Shown in pieces: positions 24,747 through 32,725 of a DNA stretch of 64,000 nt (its first letter is position 1; each line of letters opens with the position of its first letter). Source of the DNA: V1-33 sp039795165 (GTDB taxonomy: Bacteria > Verrucomicrobiota > Verrucomicrobiia > Verrucomicrobiales > V1-33); the NCBI GenBank assembly GCA_039795165.1, contig JBDKER010000003.1, positions 124,001 through 188,000 on the forward strand, given 5' to 3'. The position numbers were made by a program, and so were the translations under genes. The notes beneath the pieces were generated by a model. The model searched no databases. It had not been told where the DNA came from and worked only from the letters and a program-made list of their open reading frames with translations.

Positions 24747-25061
24747 TCAGCGGGGCAGGTTTCTGGCGAGTGAACGGGTGCCTGAGACCGGATGGGTGAG
24801 GAGGGCGGGCCAGACCGGATGACCGGATCGGCGGACCTGGATGGGATCACCGGGCCGCCAGCGCAGCGAGGCGCTTTGTCCGGCGGGTTGGACGAGCCAG
24901 CGGCTGCCGTCGGCGAGGTCGATCCGTCCGTCTGGGAATTGCCCGCGCAGGGGGATTCCGGACGGAGAATTCATGGGCAGGGGACGGCTTTGCTGGCAGG
25001 AGGAAAGGACGAGCGCGGTGGCGGCCAGAGCCCGCAGGATTTTTGTGGAGCGCATGGGCAT
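24747..25061 (-). CDS. Small putative lipoprotein
   Basis: The 104-residue protein carries a signal peptide with a lipobox LSSC, Cys22, in LRALAATALVLSSCQQS. The mature part is short with Arg, Trp and Pro residues (WLVQPAGQSASLRWRPG) and shows no known domain. It fits between the SDR gene (6 nt) and the aldo/keto reductase gene (10 nt) in one operon. Coding is supported by the lipobox, which long antisense frames would not have by chance. Function unknown. Confidence 0.68.
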   Translation of the reverse strand: MPMRSTKILRALAATALVLSSCQQSRPLPMNSPSGIPLRGQFPDGRIDLADGSRWLVQPAGQSASLRWRPGDPIQVRRSGHPVWPALLTHPVSGTRSLARNLPR

Positions 25062-25067
25062 GGCCGT

Positions 25068-25844
25068 TCAGATGGTCATGGCACTGTATCCGCCATCGAC
25101 CACGAGTTCGGAGCCGGTGATGAAGCTGCCGGCCTGATCCGAGGCGAGGAGGAGAGTGGCTCCGGCCAGTTCCCCTGCGCTTCCGAAGCGCTGCATGGGA
25201 GTGTGGCGCAGGATGCTTTCGACGCGTTCCGGATTGAGGACTTTGCGGTTTTGTTCGGCGGGGAAGAAGCCTGGCACGAGGGTGTTGACCCGGATGCCGT
25301 GCGGGGCCCATTCGCGGGCGAGGTTGCGGCTGAGGTTATGGACAGCGGCCTTGGTCATGGAATAGGTGAAGACCCGGCTGAGGGGGAGGAGACCGCTCAT
25401 GCTGCCGACATTGATGATGGAGGCGCGGATCTGGTTTTCCAGGAAGTACCTGCCGAAGATCTGGCAGGCCATGAAGACCGCGGTCGTATTGATGCGGAAA
25501 AGCCGTTCGTATTCTTCGTCGGTGATCTCCAGGAACGGGGTTGGGGAATTTGCACCGGCTCCATTGATGAGGATATCGATCTTGCCGTGGGCAGCGAGGG
25601 TGGTGGCGAGCAGTTCCGAGAGGCTGCCGCGTTCGGCAGCTTCGACCGGGATGAAGGATCCGTGGCCGCCCGAACTTCTGATCCTCGTCAGCCGGGCCTC
25701 GGCCTTTTCCGCGCTGCGTCCTGCGAGAACGGCGTGGGCTCCCGATGCGGCCAGGGCTTCGGCCATGGCTCCGCAGAGTTCGCCGGTGCCGCCGATGATG
25801 ACCGCCGTCTTTCCGCTGAGATCAAAGAGGCTGGCTGGCTGCAT
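25068..25844 (-). CDS. Short-chain dehydrogenase/reductase
   Basis: The start at 25844 gives 258 residues. The cofactor loop is near residues 18-25 (GGTGELCG), with NGAG near 94-97. The catalytic residues are Ser148 or Ser150 in VGSMSG, Tyr161 and Lys165 in YSMTK. The end SFITGSELVVDGGYSAMTI is classical. It resembles SDRs of sugar-acid metabolism such as D-mannonate or gluconate oxidoreductases, but this is only a likeness. It should be cytoplasmic and NAD(P)-dependent, and it heads an operon with the lipoprotein and the aldo/keto reductase. A 347-nt gap separates it from the divergent yebC. Confidence 0.9.
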   Translation of the reverse strand: MQPASLFDLSGKTAVIIGGTGELCGAMAEALAASGAHAVLAGRSAEKAEARLTRIRSSGGHGSFIPVEAAERGSLSELLATTLAAHGKIDILINGAGANSPTPFLEITDEEYERLFRINTTAVFMACQIFGRYFLENQIRASIINVGSMSGLLPLSRVFTYSMTKAAVHNLSRNLAREWAPHGIRVNTLVPGFFPAEQNRKVLNPERVESILRHTPMQRFGSAGELAGATLLLASDQAGSFITGSELVVDGGYSAMTI

Positions 25845-26191
25845 CTGTGCAGTCAAGGCATCCGCGCCGGGTGCGCGCAAACGCGAAATGGAGTGGAATC
25901 TGTCAGGCAAAAAAAATGTTGCCAAGCAGGCGCGGTGCGGGCACTCTGCGGCATAAGTTTCCTCTGACGGCTGAATCCACCCTGTGGTCAGCCGGGCGTT
26001 TCCGGGAGCCGGGACTTCAGAAACTGTCCAGCTTCCGATGCGCCGGAGACATTGCCCCTGACGGGTTTCCTCCCGGGCGGATGGCTGCATCTGAATCTCC
26101 CCGTACATCTGGGCGGCGGATGCCTGTCATTCTCCGGAACCGCAAGTTGGCCCTCTTCTTCATTTCCCCATTTCTCATTACCCCAGCAACC
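25845..26191. other. Intergenic region between SDR and yebC
   Basis: This 347-nt gap lies between the divergent starts of the SDR gene and yebC. It should hold promoters for both. It contains an A-run (AAAAAAAA) about 70 nt from the SDR start. No convincing promoter hexamers, RNA gene or repeat were found. Confidence 0.5.
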
Positions 26192-26944
26192 ATGGCCGGA
26201 CACAATAAGTGGTCGAAGGTTAAGCACATCAAAGAGCGTGTCGACGCGAAGAAGGGCAAGGTCTTCTCGAAGATCTCGCGGGAAGTCACCATGGCGGCCC
26301 GCCTTGGTGGCCGGGATCCCGAGTTGAATCCCCGTCTGCGCACAGCCCTGCTCGCGGCGCGGGCGGCCAACATGCCTAACGACAACATTGACCGTGCCAT
26401 TCGCAAGGGACTGGGGGAGCTGGAGGGGGCGATTCCGGAAGAAATCACCTATGAAGGCTACGGGCCCGGAGGGGTGGCGATGCTGGTGGAGTGCGTGACG
26501 GACAACAAGAACCGGTCATCGGCCGATGTGCGTTCCGCCTTCAATAAGGGTGGTGGCACGATGGGAAGTGCCGGCAGCGTCGCGCATTTGTTTCTGCGGG
26601 TTGGGGAAATCCGGCTTCCCGTCGAAGCGGCGGGAGAGGATGAGGTCATGGAAGTGGCGCTTGAGGCTGGAGCCGACGACATTCAGACGGATGAGGGCGA
26701 GCACCTCGTGGTGACGGCTCCCGACAAACTGTACTCGGTGGCGGGACAACTGCGGGCCAGGGGGTGGCAAGCTACGTCGATCCGTCTCAATTACCAGCCG
26801 TCCGTGGCTGCGCCCGTCACGGACGTGGCTGTGGCGCGGCAGATTCTGAAGCTGCTCGATTCCCTCGATGACCTTGATGACGCGCAGAACGTTTACGCGA
26901 ACTTTGAATTTTCCGACGAAGTGGCGGCGCAGCTTGATGAATGA
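26192..26944 (+). CDS. YebC/PmpR family regulator
   Basis: The ATG at 26192 gives the standard 250-residue protein beginning AGHNKWSKVKHIKERVDAKK. Other family signatures are PELNPRLRTALLAARAANMP, YEGYGPGGVAMLVECVTDNK and GSAGSVAHLF. YebC proteins act on gene expression; some bind DNA and some members aid translation of proline-rich stretches. Domain positions (one N-terminal alpha domain, two alpha/beta domains) are intact. It lies 39 nt upstream of rho, so the pair is likely co-transcribed. Confidence 0.95.
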   Translation: MAGHNKWSKVKHIKERVDAKKGKVFSKISREVTMAARLGGRDPELNPRLRTALLAARAANMPNDNIDRAIRKGLGELEGAIPEEITYEGYGPGGVAMLVECVTDNKNRSSADVRSAFNKGGGTMGSAGSVAHLFLRVGEIRLPVEAAGEDEVMEVALEAGADDIQTDEGEHLVVTAPDKLYSVAGQLRARGWQATSIRLNYQPSVAAPVTDVAVARQILKLLDSLDDLDDAQNVYANFEFSDEVAAQLDE

Positions 26945-26983
26945 CGCCGGCTTCCTCGATCAACCCATTCCCTGACTGATCTC

Positions 26984-28999
26984 ATGACCGATTCCGAATT
27001 GGATTCCCCGGAGCCTGTGGTTCCTGCCCGCAAGCGAACGGCGGCGAAGAAAGTGTCTGCCCGCAAGGCTGTGGCGAAGAAGGTGCTGCCTGCTGCGGAG
27101 GTGGTGCCTGCCATCGAGGTGGCTGCGCCGGTGCGGAAGGTGGCGCGGAAGGCAGCGGCGAAGAAGAAGATCACGCCGGAAGTTCGGGAGCCTGAGCTGC
27201 CTGCGGCGCTTGCGGTGAAGGAGGCTGTGGAAGTTCCGGTGCCTGTGAGGAAGAAGGTGGTCCGGCGGGTGGCGGCGAAGAAGGCAGTGGTGTCAGCGGA
27301 GGATGCCCCGGCGGAAGCTGCTGCGCCCGAGCCTCTGGTGATTCCGGTGAGGGTTCCGGCGGCGCCCGCCGAACCGGTCGCCGCCGCAACGGTTTTGGAG
27401 GAGCCGGCGGAGGCTGTGCCTGCGGCCGGGGAAAGTTTTGGCGGTCAGCCGCCGCGTGATCGGCGGGAGCCGGGGTTTGCTCCTACTGGCCGGGGTCGTC
27501 CGGGACGTTCCGGCAATCGTGATGCCCGTGCCCCGGCAAGAGGGGCGGAGCGGGACCGGGACGGCCAAGGCCGATCCGACCGCCGGGGTGAAGGTCGAGG
27601 CCACGATGGGCGGCGTCCGGCGATGCCCCGGATGCCGGAGGGTGACGAAGCGCCGGGGGAAACCGGTGGGCCTTCTCCTGCAGGCGCTGGTGCCGACCCG
27701 TCCCGCCGGCTCACGAAATGGGAACGGTGGAAACAGCGGAAGGAGAAGTTCCGGCTTCTCAAGCAGCAGCGTTACCTTGACCGGCAGGCGCAGATGCCGC
27801 CGGGAGGTCAGCCGCAGGATGGGCCAGTGGGCACAGCGGGACCGGATCGTGGTCCGCGCCCTGAACCGGTGCTCGGTCCCCCGGAGGACTGCAGCGGGAT
27901 TCTCGAGATTTCACCGGGCAAGGAATTTGGTTTTCTGCGGCCCCGGGAGCGCGGCTTTCAGCCGATGCCTTCGGATGCCTTCGTCAGTCCTGAACTGGTG
28001 CGCGAGCATGGTCTGCGCGAAGGGGTTTGGATTGACGGAGTGATGCGCCGCGGCGGGAGGGGGCCGCAGATTGTCGAAATCCGGACGGTTAATGGCCGCG
28101 CTCCCGATGTCTACCGGACGCTGCCTCTGTTCGAAGAACTGACGGCGATTAATCCGAACAAGCGCTACCTCCTGGAGACTGTTCCGGGAAGGCATACGAC
28201 CAGGCTCATCGACTTCATTGCGCCGGTCGGGCGCGGGCAGCGCGGGCTCATCGTGGCCCCGCCGAGGGCGGGCAAGACGACCATTCTGCAGCACATCGCG
28301 GAAGCAGTGCAGGAAAACTACGAGGACACCAAGCTGATGGTGCTGCTTGTTGATGAGCGGCCCGAGGAAGTCACTGAGATCGCGAGGGCTTTGCCCCGTG
28401 CCGAGGTCATGGCCAGCAACAACGACCGGGATCCGCGCGAGCACATCCGCATTGCGCACCTCGCGATTGAGCGTGCCAAGCGGCTTGTCGAGGCCGGCGA
28501 GCATGTCTTCATGCTGCTGGATTCCATCACCCGGCTGGCGCGGGCCTTCAATAATGCGATGCGTGGTCATGGCAGCGGCAAGGGAAGTCTTTCAGGCGGA
28601 GTGGATGCCCGGGCGCTCGAGGGTGCGCGGCGTCTCTTTGCGTCGGCACGCAACACGCGTGAGGCTGGGTCGCTCACGATTGTGGCGACGGCGCTGGTCG
28701 AGACCAACAGCCGGGCGGATGAACTGATTTTTCAGGAGTTCAAGGGTACCGGCAACATGGAACTGGTACTCGACCGGAGGATCGCGCAGCAGTATATATA
28801 CCCGGCGGTGGATATCTTCAAAAGCGGAACCCGCCGGGAGGAACTGCTGCTGCCGCCGCATCAGATGGAGAAAATCCATCTGATCCGTCGCGGACTGGCG
28901 GGTCACAAGCCCGTCGAAGCGGCCGAGCGCCTGATTCATTTCATGAACAAGTTTCCGAGCAATGCCCAGATGCTCATCGAGATCAAATCCCGTGAGTGA
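26984..28999 (+). CDS. rho: Transcription termination factor Rho with long disordered N-terminus
   Basis: This 671-residue protein is a Rho helicase extended by about 300 residues at the N-terminus (E. coli Rho has 419). Residues 1-150 are Lys/Ala/Val/Pro-rich and histone-H1-like (KRTAAKKVSARKAVAKK); residues about 150-300 are Gly/Arg/Pro-rich. The RNA-binding cold-shock domain covers about 304-375 (GILEISPGKEFGFLRP). The P-loop APPRAGKTT is near 425-433, followed by VDERPEEVTE and the family segments DSITRLARAFN, SGGVDARAL and KGTGNMELVLDRR. It should end transcription of untranslated RNA. The N-terminus may drive RNA binding or condensate formation; that is inference. Confidence 0.96.
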   Translation: MTDSELDSPEPVVPARKRTAAKKVSARKAVAKKVLPAAEVVPAIEVAAPVRKVARKAAAKKKITPEVREPELPAALAVKEAVEVPVPVRKKVVRRVAAKKAVVSAEDAPAEAAAPEPLVIPVRVPAAPAEPVAAATVLEEPAEAVPAAGESFGGQPPRDRREPGFAPTGRGRPGRSGNRDARAPARGAERDRDGQGRSDRRGEGRGHDGRRPAMPRMPEGDEAPGETGGPSPAGAGADPSRRLTKWERWKQRKEKFRLLKQQRYLDRQAQMPPGGQPQDGPVGTAGPDRGPRPEPVLGPPEDCSGILEISPGKEFGFLRPRERGFQPMPSDAFVSPELVREHGLREGVWIDGVMRRGGRGPQIVEIRTVNGRAPDVYRTLPLFEELTAINPNKRYLLETVPGRHTTRLIDFIAPVGRGQRGLIVAPPRAGKTTILQHIAEAVQENYEDTKLMVLLVDERPEEVTEIARALPRAEVMASNNDRDPREHIRIAHLAIERAKRLVEAGEHVFMLLDSITRLARAFNNAMRGHGSGKGSLSGGVDARALEGARRLFASARNTREAGSLTIVATALVETNSRADELIFQEFKGTGNMELVLDRRIAQQYIYPAVDIFKSGTRREELLLPPHQMEKIHLIRRGLAGHKPVEAAERLIHFMNKFPSNAQMLIEIKSRE

Positions 29000-29021
29000 C
29001 CCTTCCGGGTTGGGAAAGGCA

Positions 29022-29052
29022 TCCCCGAAAAAAGAGCCTCCCCGAAAAAAGA
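29022..29052 (+). repeat. Two direct 14-bp repeats after rho
   Basis: TCCCCGAAAAAAGA occurs at 29022-29035 and again at 29039-29052, a 17-bp period. It sits in the 117-nt gap between rho and the barrel protein gene. A possible promoter TTGAAA lies just downstream at 29065. The A-tracts may form a bent or UP-like element. Confidence 0.55.
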
Positions 29053-29116
29053 ACCGAAATTCAGTTGAAACCTTAACACAACCCGTCAATACAACCCCCG
29101 CCAAAACCTGGTAAAT

Positions 29117-29665
29117 ATGAACAAAACCACCATCTCCATCTTTGCTGCCGCAGCTTGCGGCCTCGCTACCGCAACAGCCGGTACCCCGTCCCTTGGCAAG
29201 GCTCCGGCCAAAGGCCCGGTGCCCGACCTTAAGGTTCCGGGCGTGTGCGACTGCTTCAATGCCGGTTCTTCCTCCGTGAGCGTCTATGCTTCCGGCCTTC
29301 TCCCGAACGGGGGTGGCGAGCTTGACGACGCCTTCGGCGGCGGTCTTGCCTACGACTACTTCTTCACGCCGAATGTCGGTTTCATGGTCGATGCGACTTG
29401 GTCGGCTACGGACAGCGTGACTCACCTCTTCACGGGAAGCCTCGTGCTCCGTGCCCCGATCAGCAGCCTCTGCCTCGCTCCTTATGTGTTTGGCGGTGGC
29501 GGTTACCACACCAATGGCGAAAACCAGGACGTGTGGCATGCTGGCGGCGGTCTTGACTACCGCGTGAGCAACTGCTGGGGTCTCTTCGCTGACGCCCGTT
29601 ACACATGGGCGTCCGACACGCAGGACTACACCGTCGTCCGCGCCGGTGTCCGCTTCGGCTTCTGA
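29117..29665 (+). CDS. Small outer-membrane beta-barrel protein
   Basis: The 182-residue protein has a signal peptide of about 20 residues (MNKTTISIFAAAACGLATAT). The mature part alternates polar and hydrophobic residues with Gly-rich turns, such as FGGGLAYDYFFTPNVGFM and YVFGGGGYHTNGE. It ends in aromatic Phe (VRAGVRFGF), as outer-membrane barrels do. Only eight or so strands fit the length, similar to the OmpA/OmpX type. The weak promoter candidate at 29065-29093 (TTGAAA, 17-nt spacer, AATACA) and the strong terminator downstream suggest a separate single-gene transcript. Confidence 0.82.
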   Translation: MNKTTISIFAAAACGLATATAGTPSLGKAPAKGPVPDLKVPGVCDCFNAGSSSVSVYASGLLPNGGGELDDAFGGGLAYDYFFTPNVGFMVDATWSATDSVTHLFTGSLVLRAPISSLCLAPYVFGGGGYHTNGENQDVWHAGGGLDYRVSNCWGLFADARYTWASDTQDYTVVRAGVRFGF

Positions 29666-29696
29666 TCCACAGGATTCAGCAACGCTGATCTCTTAC

Positions 29697-29732
29697 GAGC
29701 CGGCTCCTTTCGGGGAGCCGGCTCTCTTGTCT
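29697..29732 (+). terminator. Intrinsic terminator of the barrel protein gene
   Basis: A perfect 11-bp stem (29697-29707 with 29714-29724), a 6-nt loop and a following TCTTGTCT stretch lie 31 nt after the stop of the barrel protein gene. Confidence 0.88.
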
Positions 29733-29826
29733 GCATGCTACGCGGATGCGTAGGCTGGTGGTCTTCCCCTTGTCCGAAGGCGTGTGCGAACTTGATAGTC
29801 TAACCACCACCAACCAACGACGACAT

Positions 29827-30273
29827 ATGGGCATGTTCTCCAACTTCATGGGACGGATTTTCGGCAAGAAAGAGTCAGAGGAAACTCCGCAGGCGGCTCC
29901 GGCGGCATCGGCTGCTGTGGCTGATGAGGTTTCCGCTGGCGAGGTGGTGACGGAGGTGGCGAAGGTGGCATCGAAGGCAGCGGTCGCTGCGGAGGAAGTG
30001 GTGCTGGCGCGTGATTTCGATGTGACGGCCTATCTTGATGGTCTGACGAAGGCTTCGAAGGAGAAAGGGCTGGATTGGAGGAAATCGATTGTGGACATGA
30101 TGAAGCTGGTGGGCATTGACAGCAGTCTGTCGTCCCGGCGCGAACTCGCGGAGGAACTGGGTTATCAGGGAGACATGAAGGATTCCGCGAAGATGAACAT
30201 CTGGCTGCACCGGGAAATGCTGCAGCGCATCGCGGCGAACGGCGGGCAGCTTCCGGCCGATCTCCTGGATTGA
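29827..30273 (+). CDS. DUF3597 domain protein
   Basis: Reading from the ATG at 29827 gives 148 residues. The N-terminus MGMFSNFMGRIFGKK is the family's typical amphipathic start, followed by an Ala/Val/Glu-rich linker and the conserved C-terminal domain from about residue 65. That domain carries LDWRKSIVDMMKLVGIDSSL, RRELAEELGYQGDMKDSAKM and NIWLHREMLQRIAANGGQLP. DUF3597 proteins are widespread in proteobacteria; NMR structures exist but no function is known. It has no signal peptide. Start choice is firm because the upstream part of the frame lacks family sequence. Confidence 0.9.
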   Translation: MGMFSNFMGRIFGKKESEETPQAAPAASAAVADEVSAGEVVTEVAKVASKAAVAAEEVVLARDFDVTAYLDGLTKASKEKGLDWRKSIVDMMKLVGIDSSLSSRRELAEELGYQGDMKDSAKMNIWLHREMLQRIAANGGQLPADLLD

Positions 30274-30393
30274 CGGGGATTTGGCGGCCGAGCGGGTGCG
30301 GTGCGGGCTTGGTGTGCCCATTGGCATCGTTTTCCCCGGCGGTGGCGGCGAGGCGCATCTTGCATTGGCGCTGGCAGCGGTTAAGCACAGGCG

Positions 30394-31392
30394 ATGCAAA
30401 GGCAATTCATGGAGGATCAGCTGTCCCGGTTCCGGGGGCTGCGGGTCATGGTGATCGGCGACATCATGCTGGATCGGTTCATCTGGGGGAATGTGACGCG
30501 GATTTCCCCCGAGGCTCCCGTTCCTGTGGTACATGTGGTTCGGGAGGATGCCTATCCGGGAGGGGCGGCCAACGTGGCGCGCAACCTGGCCCCATTTGCT
30601 GGGCGGGTTGATGTGCTGGGGGTGACGGGAGCGGGGCTTCTGACTGACCAGTTGCTGGGGCTCCTGGAGGCTGGCGGCATTGCCACGGATGGGATTCTGG
30701 TCAGTCATGAACACGAGACCATTGTGAAGACGCGCATCATTGCGCGCAGTCAGCAGATGGCGCGGATTGACCGGGAAACCATCCGTCCGCCTTCACCGGA
30801 GACACTTGCGCGGGCCCTTGCCTGGTTCCGGGCGCAGTTGCCGGAGACGGATGCGGTGATCCTTGAGGATTATGCGAAGGGATTTCTGACGCAGGAACTG
30901 GTCGATGTGGTGCTGCGGGAAGCGGCGGCGGCGGGAGTGCTGGTTTCAGTGGATCCGAATCCGGGCAATCCGCTGAGATGGCATGGGGCCACGGTGATCA
31001 AGCCGAACCGCCGGGAAGCCTTTGCGGCGGCTGGGCTGATGGATCCTGGTGATGTGAGTGAAGCGGAGCTGATGAAAGCGCTGGTATCGCTGGGCGAGGC
31101 CCTGTTTGCGAAATGGGAGACGCGCATGCTGCTGATCACGCTGGGGGAGCATGGCATGGCCTTGCTGGAACCGGGCAAGCCGGTCTATCACACGCCGACG
31201 CGGGCGCGGGAGGTTTTTGATGTGTCGGGCGCGGGGGACACAGCGATTGCTCTCTTTACGTTGGCGCTTGCGGCGGGAGCCAGCGCGCCGGATGCGGCGG
31301 AACTGTCGAACATGGCGAGCGGCATTGTCGTGGGGAAGGTCGGAACGGCCACGCTCAGTCCGGACGAACTGCTGGCGGCGTGCGAAAAGTAG
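30394..31392 (+). CDS. D-glycero-beta-D-manno-heptose-7-phosphate kinase-like (RfaE1 domain)
   Basis: The 332-residue PfkB-family sugar kinase starts at 30394, or perhaps at the ATG at 30409. It matches the kinase half of HldE: VMVIGDIMLDRFIWGNVTRISPEAP, YPGGAANVARNLA, LVSVDPNPGN and VIKPNRREA. The catalytic anion-hole motif FDVSGAGDTAIA lies near residue 276. It should phosphorylate heptose-7-phosphate at C1 on the way to ADP-heptose for lipopolysaccharide. The cytidylyl/adenylyl-transferase domain of HldE is absent, so a separate HldC-type enzyme would be needed elsewhere. The assignment to heptose over another sugar is inference from family likeness. Confidence 0.88.
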   Translation: MQRQFMEDQLSRFRGLRVMVIGDIMLDRFIWGNVTRISPEAPVPVVHVVREDAYPGGAANVARNLAPFAGRVDVLGVTGAGLLTDQLLGLLEAGGIATDGILVSHEHETIVKTRIIARSQQMARIDRETIRPPSPETLARALAWFRAQLPETDAVILEDYAKGFLTQELVDVVLREAAAAGVLVSVDPNPGNPLRWHGATVIKPNRREAFAAAGLMDPGDVSEAELMKALVSLGEALFAKWETRMLLITLGEHGMALLEPGKPVYHTPTRAREVFDVSGAGDTAIALFTLALAAGASAPDAAELSNMASGIVVGKVGTATLSPDELLAACEK

Positions 31393-31450
31393 GATAACCG
31401 GGTGACCGCTCTGCCTTTACAGGAACCGTGGATGGGCGCATAACGGAGGA

Positions 31451-32698
31451 ATGCTTTTCCGCCTTCCGATGATTCCGGCACTGCTGGTGTTGCCTTGCGT
31501 GGCTGCGGCGGAGCTGCGGATTCCCGGTGGCACGGCCTACAGTCATCCGGATCCCGAGGCCATTGAGATGTCGGAACGGGAACAGGTGGTGCGCAGCTGG
31601 AGTGATTCTGGCCAGCAGGCAGTCTGGTTCGGGCAGTTTTCGTCTGGTGGAGAGCTGAAGATTCAACTCGCCGTGAAGCTGAAGGCGGGAGCTACGTCGG
31701 AGCTGCGGTTGGAAGTGGCGGGTCAGTCGAGGGAACGGAAGTTCACGGGAACCGGAGACGTACAGCGGCTGGATTTCGGGACCTTTGCGGTACCCGGTCC
31801 GGGGTACGGGCGGATTGCGCTGGCGCCGGCGGGTCCGCAGGGTTCGGAGACCGGGGACATTGTCGAGCTGGTGCTGGACGGGGCAGCCGCCGGGGGAGCG
31901 CATTTCAACCGGAAGCCGCGTCGCAATGCGGCGTCGGTGCATCTTGCCTATCAGGTACCGAAGGATCTGGAAGTGGCTGGATTCTACAATGAGGTCACGG
32001 CCGTGGACGATCCGGTGACGACCTTCTACATGGCCTGCGGATTTGCGCGTGGCTACTTTGGCATGCAGGTGAATTCGGCGACGGAGCGCCGCATTATCTT
32101 CTCGGTCTGGGATGCGGCGGAAGGGGCTGGGGCGGATTCCCGGAAGGACGTTCGTCCGGAGAATCACGTGCAGCTGCTTGCGAAGGGGGAAGGTGTCGAG
32201 GCCAGTGCGTTTGGCGGCGAGGGTACCGGCGGGCACAGTCATCTCGTCTACCCATGGAAGACTGGAGAAGCGCAGAAGTTCTGGCTGACCTGCCGTCCCG
32301 AGGGTGGGCATACGGATTACACCGGTTGGTGGTACCATCCCGGGCAGCAGCGATGGTTCCGGCTGGCGACCTTCCGCGCACCGAAGGACGGCAAGTGGCT
32401 GCGCGGGCTGCATTCGTTCAGCGAGAATTTCTGGGGAACGACTGGGCATCTGCGGCGCAAGGCCCTGTTTGGCCCGCAGTGGATTCGTTCAGCATCGGGA
32501 GCCTGGTCGGAGCTGACGTCGGCTACCTTCAGTCATGATGCCACTGGGCGGGAGGACCGGCGCGACCGGTTCATGGGAGTGGAGCGCGGGAGATTCTTTC
32601 TGAGTCACGGTGGTTTCGCGGATGGGTTCACCCGGTTCGGGGAACCATTTGAGCGGGCTGCCAGCGGGCAGTCGCCTCCGGCGGGGCTGCCGCAGTAG
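31451..32698 (+). CDS. DUF3472 domain secreted protein
   Basis: The 415-residue protein has a signal peptide (MLFRLPMIPALLVLPCVAAA). A beta-rich N-terminal region of about 140 residues precedes a DUF3472 domain: LEVAGFYNEVTAVDDPVTTFYMACGF is split across about residues 175-200, then FGMQVNSATERRIIFSVWDA, YTGWWYHPGQQRWFRLATFR, and FSENFWGTTGHLRRKALFGPQ. DUF3472 is often joined to an N-terminal carbohydrate-recognising DUF5077-like domain, and the N-terminal region here is probably that. It is likely a periplasmic or surface protein binding glycans. No catalytic site is known for the family. Confidence 0.85.
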   Translation: MLFRLPMIPALLVLPCVAAAELRIPGGTAYSHPDPEAIEMSEREQVVRSWSDSGQQAVWFGQFSSGGELKIQLAVKLKAGATSELRLEVAGQSRERKFTGTGDVQRLDFGTFAVPGPGYGRIALAPAGPQGSETGDIVELVLDGAAAGGAHFNRKPRRNAASVHLAYQVPKDLEVAGFYNEVTAVDDPVTTFYMACGFARGYFGMQVNSATERRIIFSVWDAAEGAGADSRKDVRPENHVQLLAKGEGVEASAFGGEGTGGHSHLVYPWKTGEAQKFWLTCRPEGGHTDYTGWWYHPGQQRWFRLATFRAPKDGKWLRGLHSFSENFWGTTGHLRRKALFGPQWIRSASGAWSELTSATFSHDATGREDRRDRFMGVERGRFFLSHGGFADGFTRFGEPFERAASGQSPPAGLPQ

Positions 32699-32725
32699 GA
32701 AAGGGAGAGCCACCAGATTTTTGCC

